Assembly: GCA_964638035.1 (NCBI GenBank)
Contig: CAZWXD010000012.1
Span: 1-64,000 of the forward strand
Length of the DNA stretch: 64,000 nt
Direction: 5' to 3'
Source of the DNA: JAGGAG01 sp964638035
GTDB taxonomy: Bacteria; Gemmatimonadota; Gemmatimonadetes; Gemmatimonadales; GWC2-71-9
In this document: positions 56,113-63,500 of the stretch, piece by piece
Layout: each line of letters opens with the position of its first letter
Numbering within the stretch: the stretch's first letter is position 1
Notes under the pieces: model-generated
The model's database searches: none
Seen by the model: the letters and a program-made list of their open reading frames with translations, nothing else
What the model was told of the DNA's origin: nothing
Made by a program: the position numbers and the translations under genes

Positions 56113-57699
56113 ATGCGCCAGTGGTGGCTGGCAACCATGGTCCTCATTTGGTCGGGCTGCCGGGCGGCACCCTCGACGGCGTGCGTGGACTGCGGCTCGA
56201 TCACGATCGTGGCGATCCGTGAGCCGTCGTCCGTCTTCCCGCCCCTGGTGGGAGAGACGGTAGGCCGCGACATCGGTGATCGCATCTACCAGCGACTCGC
56301 GGTGCTCCGGCCTGGCGGTGCCACCATTGATCCTGCCGCCTTCCGCCCGGAGCTCGCGACGCGATGGGAGCGGGTGGATTCGCTCACCTGGCGCTTCCAC
56401 CTGGCGAAGGCAGCGTGGCACGATGGGCAGCCGGTCACGGCTCGCGACGTGGTCTTCTCCTTCGGCGCGTTTACCGACACTGCCCTGGTCGGCAGCATGG
56501 CTGGCCTGCGCGGCGTGGAGGCCAGGGCGGAAGATGACTCCACCGTGCTGGTGCGGTTCCCCGTGCCCTCTGCCGAGCAACTCTACGACGCGACCTGGCA
56601 CGTGCGGATCCTGCCGCAGCACACCTGGGCAGACCTTCCGCCCGCAGAGTGGGCGCACGACACGTCGATCGCCCGATTGGTTGGCAGCGGCCCGTACCGG
56701 ATCGAGGCGTGGCGGCGGGGACAGTCGCTCGTCCTGCGGGCGGACACGACCCGCGTCGCGGCGCCCCATCCCACCAGGCTGGTGTGGCGCTTCGTGCCCG
56801 ACCCGGACCAGGCGCTCAACCTCATGCTCGCCGGCCAGGGAGACCTGCTCGAGCACGCCGGAGGCCCGGCGGCAGTGGCTCGCGTGCAAGGGGACAGTTC
56901 GCTCCGGCTCGTGCGGTACCCGTCAGCGGTCTACGGGTTCGCAGCCTTTCGCGTTCGCGAGCGGGGCGGGCGTGCTACCCCCTTTGGCGACCGGCGCGTC
57001 CGGCAAGCGCTCACGGACGCCGTGGACCGCGTCGCACTGGCGCATGCCATCCTGGGTCCCGGGACGAGCGTGCCGTCGGGGCCGGTATCCCGCCTCGCCT
57101 GGATCGCGGTGGACCGGGTGCAGGCGCTCGCACCGGATTCTGCCGGGGCCGCTGCCCTCCTGGACCAGGCCGGTTGGAAGCGCGATGGCGCCGGCGTGCG
57201 TCGCCGTGAGGGCATCCCCCTCGCGTTCGGGATCCTGGTCCCGGGCACGAGTTCCAGTCGCCGGCTTGCGGCCCAGGTGCTGCAGGAAACGTGGCGGGGT
57301 CTCGGGGTGGATGCCCAGGTGGATGCGGTGGACTTCCCCATCTTCCAGCAGCGGCTCATCCAGGGAAAGTTCGACGTGTACGTTGGCGCCTACCTTGATG
57401 AGCCGAGCCCACGAGGCCTCATCGAGCAGTGGACGCGCGCCGGCTTCGCCGCGCTGAACTACGGACAGTACGCCAATCGCCATGTCGACTCGCTGATGCA
57501 CGAGGCAGCGCGGACGCCGGTGCCTCCGCTGGCACGGTCGCTCTGGCGCGAGGCGCTCGATTCCCTCGATGCCGACCCGCCGGCGATCTTTCTCTACGCG
57601 CCGGAGCACATGGCGGTCCTGTCGCAGCGACTGGAGGGAGTCGCGATCAACCCCTGGAGTTGGCTTGACGGCGTGGAGGGGTGGGTCATCAGGCGGTGA
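56113..57699 (+). CDS. ABC-type peptide/oligopeptide solute-binding lipoprotein (SBP_bac_5)
   Basis: 528 aa from ATG 56113, placed 7 bp after GAGGCAGG; an ATG at 56086 lacks such a site. Lipobox VLIWSGCRAA. The family-5 signature region (LATRWERVDSLTWRFHLAKAAWHDGQPVTARDVVFSF) is clear, as is the later VRQALTDAVDRVALA. Such proteins deliver peptides, nickel or glycosides to ABC importers, but no permease or ATPase gene is adjacent. Stand-alone binding proteins may serve as sensors or share a distant transporter. Confidence 0.9.
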   Translation: MRQWWLATMVLIWSGCRAAPSTACVDCGSITIVAIREPSSVFPPLVGETVGRDIGDRIYQRLAVLRPGGATIDPAAFRPELATRWERVDSLTWRFHLAKAAWHDGQPVTARDVVFSFGAFTDTALVGSMAGLRGVEARAEDDSTVLVRFPVPSAEQLYDATWHVRILPQHTWADLPPAEWAHDTSIARLVGSGPYRIEAWRRGQSLVLRADTTRVAAPHPTRLVWRFVPDPDQALNLMLAGQGDLLEHAGGPAAVARVQGDSSLRLVRYPSAVYGFAAFRVRERGGRATPFGDRRVRQALTDAVDRVALAHAILGPGTSVPSGPVSRLAWIAVDRVQALAPDSAGAAALLDQAGWKRDGAGVRRREGIPLAFGILVPGTSSSRRLAAQVLQETWRGLGVDAQVDAVDFPIFQQRLIQGKFDVYVGAYLDEPSPRGLIEQWTRAGFAALNYGQYANRHVDSLMHEAARTPVPPLARSLWREALDSLDADPPAIFLYAPEHMAVLSQRLEGVAINPWSWLDGVEGWVIRR

Positions 57700-57743
57700 T
57701 TCCCGGCTCCCGCTCGGCACGAAGCGGGCGGCACCGCAGGCCT

Positions 57744-57763
57744 GAGTGCAATAACTTGCACTC
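57744..57763. promoter_or_regulatory. 20-bp palindrome upstream of the repeat lipoprotein
   Basis: Arms GAGTGCAA and TTGCACTC, perfect, with spacer TAAC. It lies about 95 bp before the lipoprotein start and 45 bp after the solute-binding protein stop. A good candidate for a dimeric regulator site; TTGCAC could also serve as a -35 element. Confidence 0.5.
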
Positions 57764-57856
57764 CGATCCAGAACGGCTTTTGCTGATATGGGCTTAGGTC
57801 CGGCCAGGACGCCGATCGGGAGGTGTCGGCCGGGGTAATCTGCGAGGAGGCTTGTG

Positions 57857-59371
57857 ATGTTCGTGGCCCTGAAGCGACTCCGTCTGCCTGCGGTTGCCCT
57901 GGCCCTGACCGCCGTCCTGGGGGCGTGCGATGAGCCGACCGAGATCCCGCCTCCCAGCGGCGGGACCGGCGGCGGGGGTGGCAGTCTCACCATCACGGCG
58001 ACCTCCCCAACGAACGGGGCAACCACGGCGGAGTTCAGTTCACCGGTGACCGCGACGCCGAGCATCGCGCTGCGCGCATCGAGTGCCACGGTCACGAGCG
58101 TGGTGCTCGCGCTGGAGCCGGCGGGAACGGACGTACCGCGCTCCATCCTCGTCTCCAACAACGGGATGCTGCTGGAGATGTCGGCGGCGCTGGTCCCGGC
58201 CACGACCTACCGCGGCACGCTGGCGAGCAGCCTGCAGGCCACCACCGGCGCCATGCTCGGCACGCCCTACACCTGGACCTTCACGACCCGGCCCTTCCAG
58301 ACCTTTGCCCTCGCCGCCACGAGCGCCCGCTACGCGGGGGACCTGGGCCTGGCGCGCGACAACACCGGGGGGCTGCACGCGGTGTACGCCGATTCGCTGG
58401 CGGGCGACCTCTTCTACGTGACCTGCCCGTCCAACTGTGCTGCCGCCGCTTCCTGGCGGCTGGTGGCGCTCGATACCCTGGGCAACATCGGCTCCTCCAG
58501 CTCGATTGCCGTGGGCAGCGACAACCGGGTGCACATCACCTACCGGGACGACCACCAGACGCTGCCGCGGCTGCGCTACGCCACCTGCCTGGCCCCCTGT
58601 GCCGACCTCACCAGCTTCCGTTTCGCCACCATCGACCAGACGAGCCTCGGCGTGGGGATCCATCCGTCCATCATCGTGGGCCAGGACGGTTCGGTCAACA
58701 TCACCTACTATGACTTCGTCTCGGCCTTCCTGCGCTATGCCGAGTGCGATGCGGCCGATTGTGCCCTGGACTCGAACTGGAGTGTCGGGACGATCGACAA
58801 TGGGCCGTTCGTGGGCGAAACGAGCTCGCTGGTGGTGAACCAGGCCGGGCTCAGGCAGGTGGCCTATTCCGACAGCCTGAACGGGCGGCTCCGCTATGCG
58901 GTGTGCGCGACGTCGTGCACGGCCGTGAACGCCTGGGTGCTGAGCGAGATTTCATCGGGAGACCGGGGGCAGGAGCCGGCGCTGGCCCAGGGGAGCAACG
59001 GGGCGCTCTTTCTCACCTACTACGCGCGGGCCACCGGCGACCTCATGTACGGGGAGTGCACCACGGCCTGCGAGGTACCAACCAACTGGACGCTGACCGC
59101 CCTCGCCACCGATGGGCTGGTCGGCCAGGCGAGCCAGATCAGCGTGAACGCACGCAACCGGCGCCAGGTCATCTTCGCGGACGACGGCATCACTGCACTG
59201 CGCTACGGGACCTGCGTCGGCACCTGCACCCAGTCCAACCGGTGGCGGTTCGGCGAGGTGCAGGCGAACGCCGGTGTGGTGCGCTCGCCGGTCATGGTGA
59301 CCCGGCCGGACAACTCCCTCCAGGTGCTGTACGTGGCAGGTGGCGGGGCGGAAGTGAGGTTTGCGGAGTAG
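57857..59371 (+). CDS. Repeat lipoprotein with Cys-pair propeller-like units
   Basis: 504 aa, ATG 57857 with GAGGAGG 7 bp upstream (GTG 57854 is too close). Lipobox LTAVLGACDEP, Gly-rich linker, then a Big-5-like domain (about 45-135) and about seven repeats of 45-55 residues. Five contain a paired cysteine motif: LRYATCLAPC, LRYAECDAADC, LRYAVCATSC, LMYGECTTAC and LRYGTCVGTC. The repeats also share IxVxxxNxxxxxYxD-like strands, suggesting a disulfide-braced beta-propeller at the cell surface. Ligand unknown. Confidence 0.75.
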   Translation: MFVALKRLRLPAVALALTAVLGACDEPTEIPPPSGGTGGGGGSLTITATSPTNGATTAEFSSPVTATPSIALRASSATVTSVVLALEPAGTDVPRSILVSNNGMLLEMSAALVPATTYRGTLASSLQATTGAMLGTPYTWTFTTRPFQTFALAATSARYAGDLGLARDNTGGLHAVYADSLAGDLFYVTCPSNCAAAASWRLVALDTLGNIGSSSSIAVGSDNRVHITYRDDHQTLPRLRYATCLAPCADLTSFRFATIDQTSLGVGIHPSIIVGQDGSVNITYYDFVSAFLRYAECDAADCALDSNWSVGTIDNGPFVGETSSLVVNQAGLRQVAYSDSLNGRLRYAVCATSCTAVNAWVLSEISSGDRGQEPALAQGSNGALFLTYYARATGDLMYGECTTACEVPTNWTLTALATDGLVGQASQISVNARNRRQVIFADDGITALRYGTCVGTCTQSNRWRFGEVQANAGVVRSPVMVTRPDNSLQVLYVAGGGAEVRFAE

Positions 59372-59379
59372 GACGGGGC

Positions 59380-59520
59380 GGGCGTCAGGGCGTCAGGGCG
59401 TCAGGGCGTCAGGGCGTCAGGGAAGCCGAAGGGGCGACCAAATGGCCGCCCCTTTCCTTTTCTCCCGCAGGTCCTGACGTCCTGACGTCCTGACGCCCTG
59501 ACGCCTTGACGCCCTGACGC
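59380..59520. repeat. Octamer tandem repeats forming long inverted arms
   Basis: Five GGGCGTCA units (59380-59419) face six CCTGACGT/CCTGACGC units (59473-59520) on the same strand. The arms are mutually complementary and bracket a terminator hairpin. They fill the convergent gap between the repeat lipoprotein and the KamA-like gene. The same octamer family occurs at 42874-42905. Confidence 0.75.
59429..59466 (+). terminator. Rho-independent terminator
   Basis: Stem AAGGGGCG (59429-59436) with CGCCCCTT (59447-59454), 10-base loop, then T-rich TCCTTTTCT. Ends the plus-strand repeat lipoprotein gene. Confidence 0.75.
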
Positions 59521-59521
59521 C

Positions 59522-60697
59522 TTACGCCGTCTTCCGCTTCTTCGTCGCCGAGCTGGCCGTGGTCCGCTTCCGCCCCTTCTTGAGCTGCAGGGTGGGCTGG
59601 AAGAGGTACTCGGGATCGCTGCCGGCACCCGCGCCCACCTCTTCGCGGGCCTGCTTGTACACGAACCGCTCGCCCCGGAAGTTCCGCAGCACCACTTCGT
59701 CCTCGCCCATGCTCTCCACGTACTCGGGGAGGAGCGGGATCTTCCCGCCGCCGCCGGGGGCGTCGATGACGAAGTAGGGGTTGGCGAGGCCGCTGGTCCA
59801 TCCGCGCAGCGCGTGCATGATCTCGAGGCCCTTCTGGACGGTGGTCCGGAAGTGCTCGGCGCCTGCCACCTGGTCGGCCATGTAGATGTAGTAGGGCCGG
59901 ACCCGCGCCATCATGAGCCGGTGCATGAGCTGCTTCATCGTTTCGGGGTCGTCGTTCACGCCCTTGAGCAGCACCGTCTGGCAGCCCAGCGGGATGCCGG
60001 CGTCGGCCAGCATCCCCAGGCCCTTCACCGCCGCAGGGGTCAGCTCGTCGGGGTGGTTGAAGTGCGTGTTGATCCAGACCGGGTGGTACTTCCGGATCGT
60101 GTCGCACAGCTCCGGGGTGATCCGCTCGGGGAGGTGGCACGGCACCCGGCTCCCGATGCGGATGATCTGGAGGTGCTTGATGGCCCGGAGCCGGGCCAGG
60201 ATCATGTCCAGGCGCCGGTCGTTCATGAGGAGCGGGTCGCCGCCCGACATGATCACGTCGCGGATCTCGGTGTGCTGTTCCAGGTACTGGAAGGCAGACT
60301 CGAACTGCGACATCGGGATCTTCTCGGGATCGCCCACCTTGCGCCGCCGGGTGCAGAAGCGGCAGTACGAGGCGCAGACCGGCGAGACCAGGAAGAGCGC
60401 CCGGTCGGGGTAGCGGTGGGTGATGTTGGGGACGGGGCTGTCGGCGTCCTCGTTGAGCGAGTCCACGATGCCGTCCACCACCTCGAGCTCATCCACCGAC
60501 GGCACGTACTGGCGCCAGATCGGGTCGTTGGGCTCCTTGATCAGGTCCACCATCGCGGGAGAGATGCGGAACTCGAAGTTCTCCGCCGCGAGGCGCAGCC
60601 GGTCAAGCTCGGGGAAGTTCTCGGCGCCGAAGCGCGCGGAGAGCGTCTCCAGCGAGGCGATTGAGTTCTTGCGCAGGACTTCCTGCCAGGTCTCCAT
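59522..60697 (-). CDS. kamA: KamA-family radical SAM lysine 2,3-aminomutase
   Basis: 391 aa. The radical SAM cluster is CASYCRFC (C108, C112, C115), followed by TRRR, whose arginine binds the substrate carboxylate in the clostridial enzyme. The PLP lysine is K319 in DAPGGGGK. Both aspartates that bind the epsilon-amino group of lysine are kept: D275 in YYIYMAD and D312 in VIDAPGG; glutamate aminomutases differ at these sites. It should convert L-lysine to L-beta-lysine. A basic C-terminal tail (KKGRKRTTASSATKKRKTA) is unusual. Last gene of the ATP-grasp/GNAT operon. Confidence 0.9.
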   Translation of the reverse strand: METWQEVLRKNSIASLETLSARFGAENFPELDRLRLAAENFEFRISPAMVDLIKEPNDPIWRQYVPSVDELEVVDGIVDSLNEDADSPVPNITHRYPDRALFLVSPVCASYCRFCTRRRKVGDPEKIPMSQFESAFQYLEQHTEIRDVIMSGGDPLLMNDRRLDMILARLRAIKHLQIIRIGSRVPCHLPERITPELCDTIRKYHPVWINTHFNHPDELTPAAVKGLGMLADAGIPLGCQTVLLKGVNDDPETMKQLMHRLMMARVRPYYIYMADQVAGAEHFRTTVQKGLEIMHALRGWTSGLANPYFVIDAPGGGGKIPLLPEYVESMGEDEVVLRNFRGERFVYKQAREEVGAGAGSDPEYLFQPTLQLKKGRKRTTASSATKKRKTA

Positions 60698-60714
60698 GAC
60701 GCTACCCGTCCTCC

Positions 60715-61218
60715 TCAGGATCGAACGGTGCTGCCGGGATACTTCACAAAGACGACCTGATCGTCGCCCGGGGCGTAGAAATCGGGGATGCGTGACCGGG
60801 CCTCGTAGCCCCGCCGGGTGTAGAAGGCACGGGTTGGGCCGTAGTCATGCCGGCCCGAGGTCTCGACCACGATGAGCCGCGCGCGGCCCTCGAGCCGGCG
60901 CTCCATCTCGTCCAGCAGGGCGGAGCCGATGCCCTCGCCCTGGTGGGCGGGATCGACCACGATCCAGTAGCAGTGCCAGGTCCCCACCGTTCCGGGGGTG
61001 GCACCCCACGCCACCCACCCCACGAGCCGGCCACCCACCTCGGCGCCCACCGCGCCGTACTCGGCATCGGTCACCGCCTGCTGCGCGCCATCGAAGACCT
61101 CGGCCGCGATCTCGACTTCGTCGGGCCGGAAGAGGCCGGTAGCCCGGGTCATCTCGCGAACCGACTCGCGATCGCCGGGGACGAGGGGCCGGATGGCCAG
61201 CCGCGTAGCGACGCTCAT
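60715..61218 (-). CDS. GNAT-family N-acetyltransferase
   Basis: 167 aa. Acetyl-CoA loop QGEGIG (93-98) follows the strand WIVVDPAH and precedes the helix SALLDEMERRL; the C-terminal half has RAFYTRRGYEARSRIPDFY, a common GNAT ending. Overlaps the ligase-2 stop by 4 bp and lies 17 bp before kamA. It is shorter than AblB beta-lysine acetyltransferases (about 270 aa) but could acylate beta-lysine or a derived product. Substrate inferred from context only. Confidence 0.88.
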   Translation of the reverse strand: MSVATRLAIRPLVPGDRESVREMTRATGLFRPDEVEIAAEVFDGAQQAVTDAEYGAVGAEVGGRLVGWVAWGATPGTVGTWHCYWIVVDPAHQGEGIGSALLDEMERRLEGRARLIVVETSGRHDYGPTRAFYTRRGYEARSRIPDFYAPGDDQVVFVKYPGSTVRS

Positions 61219-62231
61219 GCCGCCGGGACGCTCGAGGCCTGGGCCGCCGCCGCGGCCGCCGCGCTCCGGCTTCGGGTCAGCGTCTCCTCGACGATGTGGA
61301 GCACGAGCTCGTCGTAGTTCCAGCCTGCGGCCCGCCCCATCCGCGCCAGGCCTGCGTCACTGGAGAGGTCGGGGCAGGGGTTCACCTCCAGCACCCACGG
61401 CTGTCCCGCCTCATCGACCCGGAGGTCCACCCGTCCATAACCCTCGCCCTGCGCCATGGCGACCCAGGCGTGCTGGGCCACCTGTCCGATCCGGCGGCCA
61501 AGCTCCGGCGGTACCTGCGCCGGGCACTGCGGCCGGGTGCCGAGGTCTTCGTCGCTCCCGGTGTGCCACTTGGCGGCGTAGGTGACAATTGGCCAGCAGC
61601 CCGGGGGCATGGTGTCGAACCGGATCTCGGAGATGGGAAGCATCCGGTGCCCCACGAACCCGACGTTGAACTCGCGCCCGCCCACGTACTGCTGCACCAG
61701 GACGTCGTCGTGGTGCTCCAGCATGGTGGCCACCCGCTTCCGGAGGGCCCGGCGCGTGGTGCAGACGGCGTCGCGGTCGATCCCGACGCTCGCATCCTCG
61801 GCATTGGGCTTCACGATGGCCGGGAGCGGGAAGTCGGCCGGGAGCTTGTTGCCCCGGGCCAGGGTGAACACCGGGATCGGCACGCCTTCGGCCTGCAGCA
61901 GGGTGTTCGCCTGGTACTTCCGGTGGCAGATGCTGATGGGCCAGTGCCGGCACCCGGTGAAGGGCACGCCAGCCAGCTCGAGCGTCCCCACCACGAAGTC
62001 CTCGTAGTGCGCCTGGCCGCCCACCCCCTCGCAGAGGTTGAAGACCAGGTCGGCCTTCCGGGCCTGGTTGAGCCAGCGGAAGTCGCCCAGCCGAACCGGG
62101 ACCAGCATGACGTCGTGGCCGGCACGGCGGAGGACCTTCCGCACCTCGCGGACATTGCCCAGTACCGCCGCCACGTCCTCGGCGGACCAGGTCTCGCTGC
62201 CGCCATCGTAGATGATGACCGTGCGCATCAT
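61215..62231 (-). CDS. D-alanine-D-alanine-ligase-like ATP-grasp enzyme 2
   Basis: 338 aa from ATG 62231 (ATGA overlap with the other ligase). NLCEG (65-69) and the ATP loop KPNAEDASVGI (141-151), which differs from the EGSS loop of Ddl, are followed by GYGRVDLRVDEAG and ELNPCPDL-type metal ligands (VLEVNPCPDLSSDAG). A low-complexity Ala-rich tail (SRSAAAAAAAQASS) ends the protein. It should form an acyl-phosphate and ligate an amino group; substrate unknown. Confidence 0.88.
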   Translation of the reverse strand: MMRTVIIYDGGSETWSAEDVAAVLGNVREVRKVLRRAGHDVMLVPVRLGDFRWLNQARKADLVFNLCEGVGGQAHYEDFVVGTLELAGVPFTGCRHWPISICHRKYQANTLLQAEGVPIPVFTLARGNKLPADFPLPAIVKPNAEDASVGIDRDAVCTTRRALRKRVATMLEHHDDVLVQQYVGGREFNVGFVGHRMLPISEIRFDTMPPGCWPIVTYAAKWHTGSDEDLGTRPQCPAQVPPELGRRIGQVAQHAWVAMAQGEGYGRVDLRVDEAGQPWVLEVNPCPDLSSDAGLARMGRAAGWNYDELVLHIVEETLTRSRSAAAAAAAQASSVPAA

Positions 62232-63352
62232 GCGACCGCCGCCAGGAGCGACCGCCCGCTGATGCGACGCCAGGCGATATCCGCCACCGATTGGATCAAC
62301 TCGTCGTAGGTCATGCCTGCAGCACGGGCCGCCTTCGGGAAGCAGGAGTTGTCCCGCGGGTCGGGCAGGATGCCCGGGAGCGGGTTCAGTTCCACCACCA
62401 TAGGGTGCCCGCCGCCATCGCAGCGGACATCGATCCGGCACCAGTCGCGGCAGTCGAGGGCACGGTAGGCGGCGAGCGCCGCTGCCTCGATCTCCTGCCG
62501 GAGCACATCCGGCACCCGGGCCGGACACTCGAACAGGTCGAGGGGGTTGGCCACCGTGTCCCAGAGCCACTTCGCTTCGTAGCCGTACACGGGCGGCGCA
62601 CCAGCCGGCAGCATGTCGAACCGGAGGCCGACAACGGGCAAGCAGCGTGCCTCATTGCCATTTCCCAGGATCGCGACGGTGAACTCGGCGCCCGGCAGGT
62701 AGCTCTCGATGAGCACCGGCTGCCGGTAGGTTGCGAGCAGCTCCTCGGTCCGCGACACCAGCTCCGCCCGGTTGTGGCAGAGGCTCCGGACCGTGACGCC
62801 CTTGCCCGATCCCTCGAAGCACGGCTTCGCAAAGAGGGGAAAGGGGAGGGAGACGTTCCGGGCGTCGTCCCGTGTGCGGGCGATCACAAAGGGCGCCGTG
62901 GGCACCCCATGATGGGCGAGCAGCTCCTTCGTCCGGCCCTTGTGGAGGCAGAGCGAGAGGGTCAGCGGGTCGGACGCGTGGCAGGGAATCCCGTAGAACT
63001 CGCAGATGGCCGGGACGTGCCCCTCGCGGTTGGGACCGTACAACCCCTCGGCGATGTTGAACACGAAGTCGGGCCGCTCGGCGCGAAGCCGCTCGGGGAA
63101 GGACTCGTTGGCCTCGAGCCGGATGACGGTGCCGACCCCGGCCAGGGCGGCCTCGACCGCATCGATGGTCGCGGGCTCATCCCACTCGGCGTAGAGATCT
63201 GGTTGCTCGAGGTCGGTGCGCAGGACCCGGAGTGCCGACGGTGTAGCGGCAGTGCTGGTGTCGGGAGAGGAGGGGGAGGGCGAGTCTGCCCCGGCGATGG
63301 TTGCCGGCGCCTCAGGCTTGAGGTTGAAGGCGAGTCCGATCCGAACTGCCAA
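62228..63352 (-). CDS. D-alanine-D-alanine-ligase-like ATP-grasp enzyme 1
   Basis: 374 aa from a TTG at 63352 with GAGAGGA just upstream. A Ser/Thr/Pro-rich insert (about 20-40) interrupts the N-terminal domain. NIAEG (99-103), the loop KPCFEGSGKGV (176-186) and DWCRIDVRCDGGGHPMVVELNPLPG near 308-332 give a complete ATP-grasp fold. Only about 25-30% similar by eye to ligase 2, so the two probably have different substrates. First gene of the operon that ends in kamA. Confidence 0.88.
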   Translation of the reverse strand: MAVRIGLAFNLKPEAPATIAGADSPSPSSPDTSTAATPSALRVLRTDLEQPDLYAEWDEPATIDAVEAALAGVGTVIRLEANESFPERLRAERPDFVFNIAEGLYGPNREGHVPAICEFYGIPCHASDPLTLSLCLHKGRTKELLAHHGVPTAPFVIARTRDDARNVSLPFPLFAKPCFEGSGKGVTVRSLCHNRAELVSRTEELLATYRQPVLIESYLPGAEFTVAILGNGNEARCLPVVGLRFDMLPAGAPPVYGYEAKWLWDTVANPLDLFECPARVPDVLRQEIEAAALAAYRALDCRDWCRIDVRCDGGGHPMVVELNPLPGILPDPRDNSCFPKAARAAGMTYDELIQSVADIAWRRISGRSLLAAVA

Positions 63353-63422
63353 TCAGTCCTCTCAAAAAAAGTCGTCCGATGCCGGACGAGCGAACCTCAC
63401 GACCTAGGCGAGCAATGCGCAT
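63312..63422 (-). other. Possible leader ORF overlapping ligase 1
   Basis: A 36-codon reading frame runs from ATG 63422 through the hairpin into the ligase-1 start in another frame (TGA at 63312-63314). No clear ribosome-binding site precedes it. If translated, ribosomes would open the hairpin. Weak evidence; may be chance. Confidence 0.25.
63364..63389 (-). terminator. Terminator-like hairpin in the leader of the ATP-grasp/kamA operon
   Basis: Stem TCGTCCG and CGGACGA (7 bp), loop GCAT, then C and seven T on the minus strand. It ends 4 bp before the GAGAGGA site of ligase 1. No space remains downstream for a separate promoter, so operon transcripts must pass it; attenuation or weak termination is implied. 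Confidence 0.7.
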
Positions 63423-63442
63423 TTCTTGCGGGGCGCGAATCT

Positions 63443-63471
63443 AAGGTAAGAAAGGAAATCCCTTTGCACAA
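63443..63471 (-). promoter_or_regulatory. Putative sigma-70-type promoter for the ATP-grasp/kamA operon
   Basis: -35 TTGTGC (63471-63466), 17-bp spacer, -10 TACCTT (63448-63443) on the minus strand, in the AT-richest part of the gap. Predicted start of transcription near 63436, giving a leader of about 80 bases that contains the hairpin. Confidence 0.45.
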
Positions 63472-63500
63472 TAGTTTTGTCGGAGTTTTCCCGGACTTTC

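Noticed and set aside
59401..59628. Frames rich in GRQGVRASGRQDVRTSG-like peptides
   Set aside because: They are translations of the octamer tandem repeats in the convergent gap, not genes.
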